Origin: Cyanobacteriota bacterium
GTDB lineage: Bacteria > Cyanobacteriota > Cyanobacteriia > Phormidesmidales > Phormidesmidaceae
Direction: 5' to 3'
NCBI GenBank assembly: GCA_027483425.1
Contig: JAIXUR010000626.1
Coordinates: 1-34,253, forward strand
Length of the DNA: 34,253 bases
Shown: positions 30,688-34,253 of the stretch, piece after piece
Layout: each line of letters begins with the position of its first letter
How positions within the stretch are numbered: position 1 is the stretch's first letter
The notes under the pieces: model-generated
The model's database searches: none
What the model was told of the DNA's origin: nothing
What the model saw: only the letters and a program-made list of their open reading frames with translations
Position numbers and translations under genes: made by a program

Positions 30688-33327
30688 TTACTCCTCCTCG
30701 GTCACGGCCTCAGCGGATACTTCGATCGCGTCTTCAGCCGCCGCTTCGGGCGTTTCTTCGGGCGTTCCGGCCGCATCCTCTAGGGGTTCTTCTTGCAGGG
30801 CGGGGGGGACAACGGCCACTGCTGCGATCGCATCTTCCCCATCCAGACGCTGCAGCCGTACCCCGGTGGCGGGCCGCGACTGAATCGAGATATCGTTCAC
30901 CCGCTGGCGAATGATAATGCCCCGGTTCGTCACCAGCATCAGCTCATCGCCTTCGCCCACCACCAGCAGGGCGGCCAGGGTATCGTCGCCCTTGCGAAAC
31001 TTGATCGCCATCAGGCCCATGCCAGCTCGGTTTTGCAGGCGGAACTTAGCCACCGGCACCCGCTTGCCCAGCCCCGAGGCGGTGATCACCAGCACCCAGG
31101 GGCCACCCTCGGTGCCGGTGGTCAGGGTATCCTCCTCCTCATCGCTGTTGCTGCCCGACTCAGTGGCTTGCACCACCGCCTCCACGACCTGGCTGGGCAG
31201 AATGTCCATGCTGATCAGCTCGTCGCCGTCGCGCAGGGCCATGGCCCGTACCCCACGGGTGGGGCGACCCAGGGGCCGCAGCTGGTCATCGGTCGCCTTA
31301 AAGTGAATGGTCATGCCCCGGCGCGAGCCGATCAGAATGCTGTCGGTATTGCGGGCCAGGCGCACCCACTTGAGCTGGTCGCCCTCTTCGAGGGAAATGG
31401 CAATGAGACCGTTGGTGCGAATGTTGCTAAAGGCGGACAGGGCGGTTTTTTTAACAAAGCCGCCCTGGGTCAGCATGACCAGGTAGTCTTCGTCGGTAAA
31501 CTCCCGCACCGCCAGCACCGAAGTAATGGCCTCTTCCTTTGGAATGGGCAGCATTTGCACAATGGGTGTCCCCCTAGCCGCCCGAGAGCCCTCGGCCACT
31601 TGGTAGGCCCGCAGCGCATAGGTCACGCCGCGATCGCTAAAGAACAGCAGGTAGTCATGGGTGTAGCAGGTAATAAAGTGCTGCACACCGTCGTCTTCCT
31701 TCATCTTGGCCCCGGCCTTGCCCCGGGTGGCGCGGCTTTGGGCCTCAAAGGTGGCCACGGGCATACGCTTGATGTAGCCCTGGTCGGTGACCAAAATCAC
31801 CACCTGCTCGTTGGCAATCAGGGAGATATCGGTGAGCTCACCGTCATCCATTTCGATCACGGTGCGGCGGGGGTCGTCGTGCTTGGCCTTGAGTTCCCCC
31901 AGCTCGGTAATGATGATTTCGAGCACCCGTTCGCGGCGGGCCAAAATGTCTTCCAGATCGGTAATTTTGGCAACCAGCTCTTCGTGCTCGCTCTGAATTT
32001 TGTCGGCCTCCAGGGCGGTGAGGCGGCGCAGCTGCATTTGCAGAATGGCGTCGGCCTGCACCTCAGAGAAGCTGTAGGTATCCATCAGCTCTTGCTTAGC
32101 GGCGGGGGTGTCGGCGGCCCTGCGAATGAGGGCAATCACCGCATCCAAATTCACCAGAGCAATCAGGTAGCCCTGGAGAACGTGATCGCGCTCCTGGGCC
32201 TTGCGCAGCTCGTACTGGGTGCGCCGAACAATGGTTTCAATGCGAAAGTCGAGGAACACCTCCAACATGCGCTTGATGCCCAGCAGCTGGGGTTCCCCAT
32301 TGACCAGGGCCAGCATGTTGACGCCGAAGTTGTTTTGCAGCGGCGTCTGCTTGTAGAGATTGTTGAGCACTACGCGGGGATAGGCATCACGCTTGAGCTC
32401 AATCACAATGCGCATGCCGTCGCGATCGCTTTCGTCGCGAATGTCAGAGATGCCCTCCAGCCGTCTCTCGTTCACCATTTCGGCGATGCGCTCGATCATC
32501 CCGGCCTTGTTGGTCTGGTAGGGAAGCTCGGTGATGATGATGGCTTCGCGATCGGGTCGGCCCCGGTGCTCAATGGTTTCCATGGCGGCGACCCCGCGCA
32601 TGGTGACCGAGCCGCGCCCGGTCATGTAGGCATCGCGAATGCCGCTCCGGCCCAGGATCTGCCCACCCGTGGGGAAGTCGGGGCCGGGGATGATCTCCAT
32701 CAGCTCAGCGGTGGAAATTTCGGGGTTGTGGATCAGGGCAATGACGCCGTCGATCAGCTCGCCCGGATTGTGGGGGGGAATGTTGGTGGCCATGCCCACG
32801 GCAATGCCCGAGGAGCCGTTGAGCAGCAGTTGGGGCAGCCGAGACGGCATGACCACGGGCTCTTGCTGAGAGCCGTCGAAATTATCGGCAAAGTCGACGG
32901 TATCCGACTCAATGTCTTGGAGCAGCGAGTCGCTGGTGAGCGACTGCAGGCGACACTCGGTGTATCGCATGGCCGCCGGGGGGTCGTTGTCGATGGAGCC
33001 AAAGTTGCCGTGACCGTTGATCAGCGGCACGCGCATGGAAAAGTCTTGGGCCATGCGCACCAGGGCGTCGTACACGGCGGTGTCGCCGTGGGGGTGGTAC
33101 TTACCCAGCACTTCCCCGACCACGCGGGCGCACTTCCGGAAGGGGCGATCGGCGGCTAACCCCAACTCGTGCATGGCGTACAAAATACGGCGGTGCACAG
33201 GCTTGAGCCCGTCCCTGGCGTCTGGCAGCGCTCGACCCACAATGACGCTCATGGCGTATTCGAGGTAAGAGCGTGACATTTCGATGCGCAGATCCGTAGG
33301 GACGATACGCTCTTCTGGGGTTGCCAT
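30688..33327 (-). CDS. gyrA: DNA gyrase subunit A
   Basis: The type IIA topoisomerase A subunit, 879 residues. The N-terminal breakage-reunion domain has YHPHGDTAVYD in the quinolone-resistance region and the active-site tyrosine in AAMRYTECR (Y122). Position 83 is Thr where E. coli has Ser; D87 is kept. The C-terminal beta-pinwheel contains QSRATRGKAG at the GyrA-box position, a loose version of QRRGG(K/R)G, so wrapping activity is likely but a ParC-type assignment cannot be fully excluded. The last 40 residues are strongly acidic (Glu, Ala, Asp). The start is ATG 33325-33327. gyrB is not in the window. Confidence 0.92.
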   Translation of the reverse strand: MATPEERIVPTDLRIEMSRSYLEYAMSVIVGRALPDARDGLKPVHRRILYAMHELGLAADRPFRKCARVVGEVLGKYHPHGDTAVYDALVRMAQDFSMRVPLINGHGNFGSIDNDPPAAMRYTECRLQSLTSDSLLQDIESDTVDFADNFDGSQQEPVVMPSRLPQLLLNGSSGIAVGMATNIPPHNPGELIDGVIALIHNPEISTAELMEIIPGPDFPTGGQILGRSGIRDAYMTGRGSVTMRGVAAMETIEHRGRPDREAIIITELPYQTNKAGMIERIAEMVNERRLEGISDIRDESDRDGMRIVIELKRDAYPRVVLNNLYKQTPLQNNFGVNMLALVNGEPQLLGIKRMLEVFLDFRIETIVRRTQYELRKAQERDHVLQGYLIALVNLDAVIALIRRAADTPAAKQELMDTYSFSEVQADAILQMQLRRLTALEADKIQSEHEELVAKITDLEDILARRERVLEIIITELGELKAKHDDPRRTVIEMDDGELTDISLIANEQVVILVTDQGYIKRMPVATFEAQSRATRGKAGAKMKEDDGVQHFITCYTHDYLLFFSDRGVTYALRAYQVAEGSRAARGTPIVQMLPIPKEEAITSVLAVREFTDEDYLVMLTQGGFVKKTALSAFSNIRTNGLIAISLEEGDQLKWVRLARNTDSILIGSRRGMTIHFKATDDQLRPLGRPTRGVRAMALRDGDELISMDILPSQVVEAVVQATESGSNSDEEEDTLTTGTEGGPWVLVITASGLGKRVPVAKFRLQNRAGMGLMAIKFRKGDDTLAALLVVGEGDELMLVTNRGIIIRQRVNDISIQSRPATGVRLQRLDGEDAIAAVAVVPPALQEEPLEDAAGTPEETPEAAAEDAIEVSAEAVTEEE

Positions 33328-33433
33328 GGGCGGAAGAACTCCGAATTTGCGAACAACAAAGCGCTAGCCAGACCCTCGCACAGAGCGATGTTGAATAGCG
33401 CCTAATTAGCCTGTTTTTGACTAGCTCATGCGT

Positions 33434-33439
33434 ATTATA
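33434..33439 (-). promoter_or_regulatory. Possible -10 element for gyrA
   Basis: The minus strand reads TATAAT here, a perfect consensus, about 107 bases before the gyrA start and in a short AT-rich patch. No -35 element with 16-18 bp spacing is convincing. Confidence 0.4.
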
Positions 33440-33582
33440 TTTTAGCATGTTTTCCCAGGTTCCAAGCAGATGGCGCTATGGTAAGTCTAGGGGGCAAGCC
33501 CTTGATTCACCGTAGATTCACACCTGCTTGGCCGCTTTGGTTGAGCCTCCACTGCTGATCGTTCATCGACCCTGAGTTTGCC

Positions 33583-34253
33583 GTGCACCACGCCTTCACC
33601 CTGGCCGATTTTGCGGTCATTTATTCGCCAGACTTTTTAACCCACGATACCGGTAGTTTTCATCCCGAAAATGCGGGGCGGCTGACGGCAGTGGTAGCGG
33701 CCCTCGAGCAGGCCCCCTGGGCCGATCATCTCGACTGGCGCGAACCTACCCCCCTGGATCGGCGGGATGTGGATACGCCCATCGCCCAGCTCCACAACCC
33801 TCGCTACATCAGGGCTCTGGAGCAGCTGGCCGCCGCTGGCGGGGGGCAAATCGATGGCGATACGGTGGTTTCGGGCCCCAGCTATGGGGTGGCGCGCCTG
33901 GCGGTCAGCGCCTGGCTGGATGGCGTTGATTATGTCTTAGAAACCGGTCACTCGGCCTTTGTACTGGCCCGCCCGCCGGGGCACCATGCGGTGCGCGATC
34001 GCGGCATGGGGTTTTGTCTGTTTGCCAATGCGGCGATCGCCGCCCACTATGCCCTCACCCAGCCCGGCATCGCCCGCGTCGCCATCCTCGACTGGGATGT
34101 GCACCATGGCAACGGTACCCAGGCCCTGGTGGAGGACAATGCGGCGATCGCCTACTGCTCCCTCCACCAACTGCCCGGCTATCCCGGCACCGGCCATGGA
34201 ACCGAGACCGGCCTGCACGGCAATGTCCTCAATCTCCCCATGGCCCCCGGCAG
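33583..34253 (+). CDS. Histone-deacetylase-family (class II-like) deacetylase, 3' end outside window
   Basis: The gene is cut by the window edge after 223 codons. The protein starts at GTG 33583 (VHHAFTLADFAVIYSP); an in-frame stop at 33556-33558 limits the N-terminus and no ATG is available. It belongs to the arginase/deacetylase superfamily: HPENAGRL near the N-terminus, the catalytic PPGHHAV (H134, H135), DWDVHHGNGTQ (zinc ligands D172 and H174) and SLHQLPGYPGTG. The third zinc ligand lies beyond the window. Bacterial members deacetylate polyamines, acetoin-pathway proteins or other acetyl-lysines; the substrate here is unknown. It is divergent from gyrA. Confidence 0.93.
   Translation, partial: MHHAFTLADFAVIYSPDFLTHDTGSFHPENAGRLTAVVAALEQAPWADHLDWREPTPLDRRDVDTPIAQLHNPRYIRALEQLAAAGGGQIDGDTVVSGPSYGVARLAVSAWLDGVDYVLETGHSAFVLARPPGHHAVRDRGMGFCLFANAAIAAHYALTQPGIARVAILDWDVHHGNGTQALVEDNAAIAYCSLHQLPGYPGTGHGTETGLHGNVLNLPMAPG

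Noticed and set aside
30793..33159. Very long open frame on the plus strand opposite gyrA (788 codons).
   Set aside because: It is antisense to a clear gyrA gene, rich in His, Gly and Gln as expected from a G+C-rich complement, and has no recognisable domain.
1..34253. Search for a defence or toxin-antitoxin island.
   Set aside because: No restriction, toxin, nuclease, integrase or phage gene was recognised, and the genes read as cyanobacterial housekeeping and signalling functions.

Overview
The window is chromosomal DNA from a cyanobacterium. Evidence: a class C flavodiiron protein of the Flv1 type, a phylloquinone menF-menD pair, a plant FdC2-like ferredoxin, an atypical TrxC-like and a y-type thioredoxin, a DUF92/VTE6 phytyl-phosphate kinase homologue, and many copies of the cyanobacterial octamer GCGATCGC (for example 989-996, 2410-2417, 5067-5074). 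High G+C and heptameric tandem repeats suit a Leptolyngbya/Nodosilinea-like filamentous lineage, but that placement is inference. No phage, plasmid, CRISPR array or intact insertion sequence is visible.

Layout. 1-843 is gene-free and holds one end of a dispersed 23-nt repeat. 844-6163 (+) carries flv1, menF and menD. 6160-11441 (-) is a leftward block: sensor kinase, 4Fe-4S ferredoxin, hisZ, a J-domain/TPR protein, an inositol-monophosphatase-family protein and an FdC2-like ferredoxin. tRNA-Ser(GGA) is at 11660-11746 (+). 11911-13896 (-) is an EamA transporter with a long coiled-coil N-terminus, divergent from a PAS sensor kinase at 14213-16051 (+). 16109-19674 (-) carries a small membrane protein, an AarF/ABC1 kinase and a DegT-family aminotransferase. 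ribD (+) is followed by an atypical thioredoxin (-) and a CHASE2-GGDEF-EAL protein (-).

24339-25528 is the most unusual stretch. It holds a terminator, a 106-bp MITE-like foldback, the second copy of the 23-nt repeat in inverted orientation, a gene for a tiny secreted peptide, direct-repeat boxes with an 11-bp period, a long hairpin and seven heptamer repeats. After it come a DUF92/VTE6 homologue, an anti-sigma-type ATPase and a DUF1350 protein (all -), then an alpha/beta-fold protein, trxQ, folK and a Nudix hydrolase (+), gyrA (-), and the start of a histone-deacetylase-family gene cut by the window edge.

Functional themes are electron transfer and redox (Flv1, two ferredoxins, two thioredoxins), prenylquinone metabolism (MenF, MenD, VTE6 homologue, ABC1 kinase), vitamin and amino-acid synthesis (RibD, FolK, HisZ) and signalling (two orphan kinases, a c-di-GMP protein, an RsbW-like ATPase). 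Most genes look like ordinary cyanobacterial core genome. I found no clearly new multi-gene system. The best leads are the secreted 66-aa peptide locus, an alpha/beta-hydrolase without its nucleophile, and the repeat-built intergenic regions.
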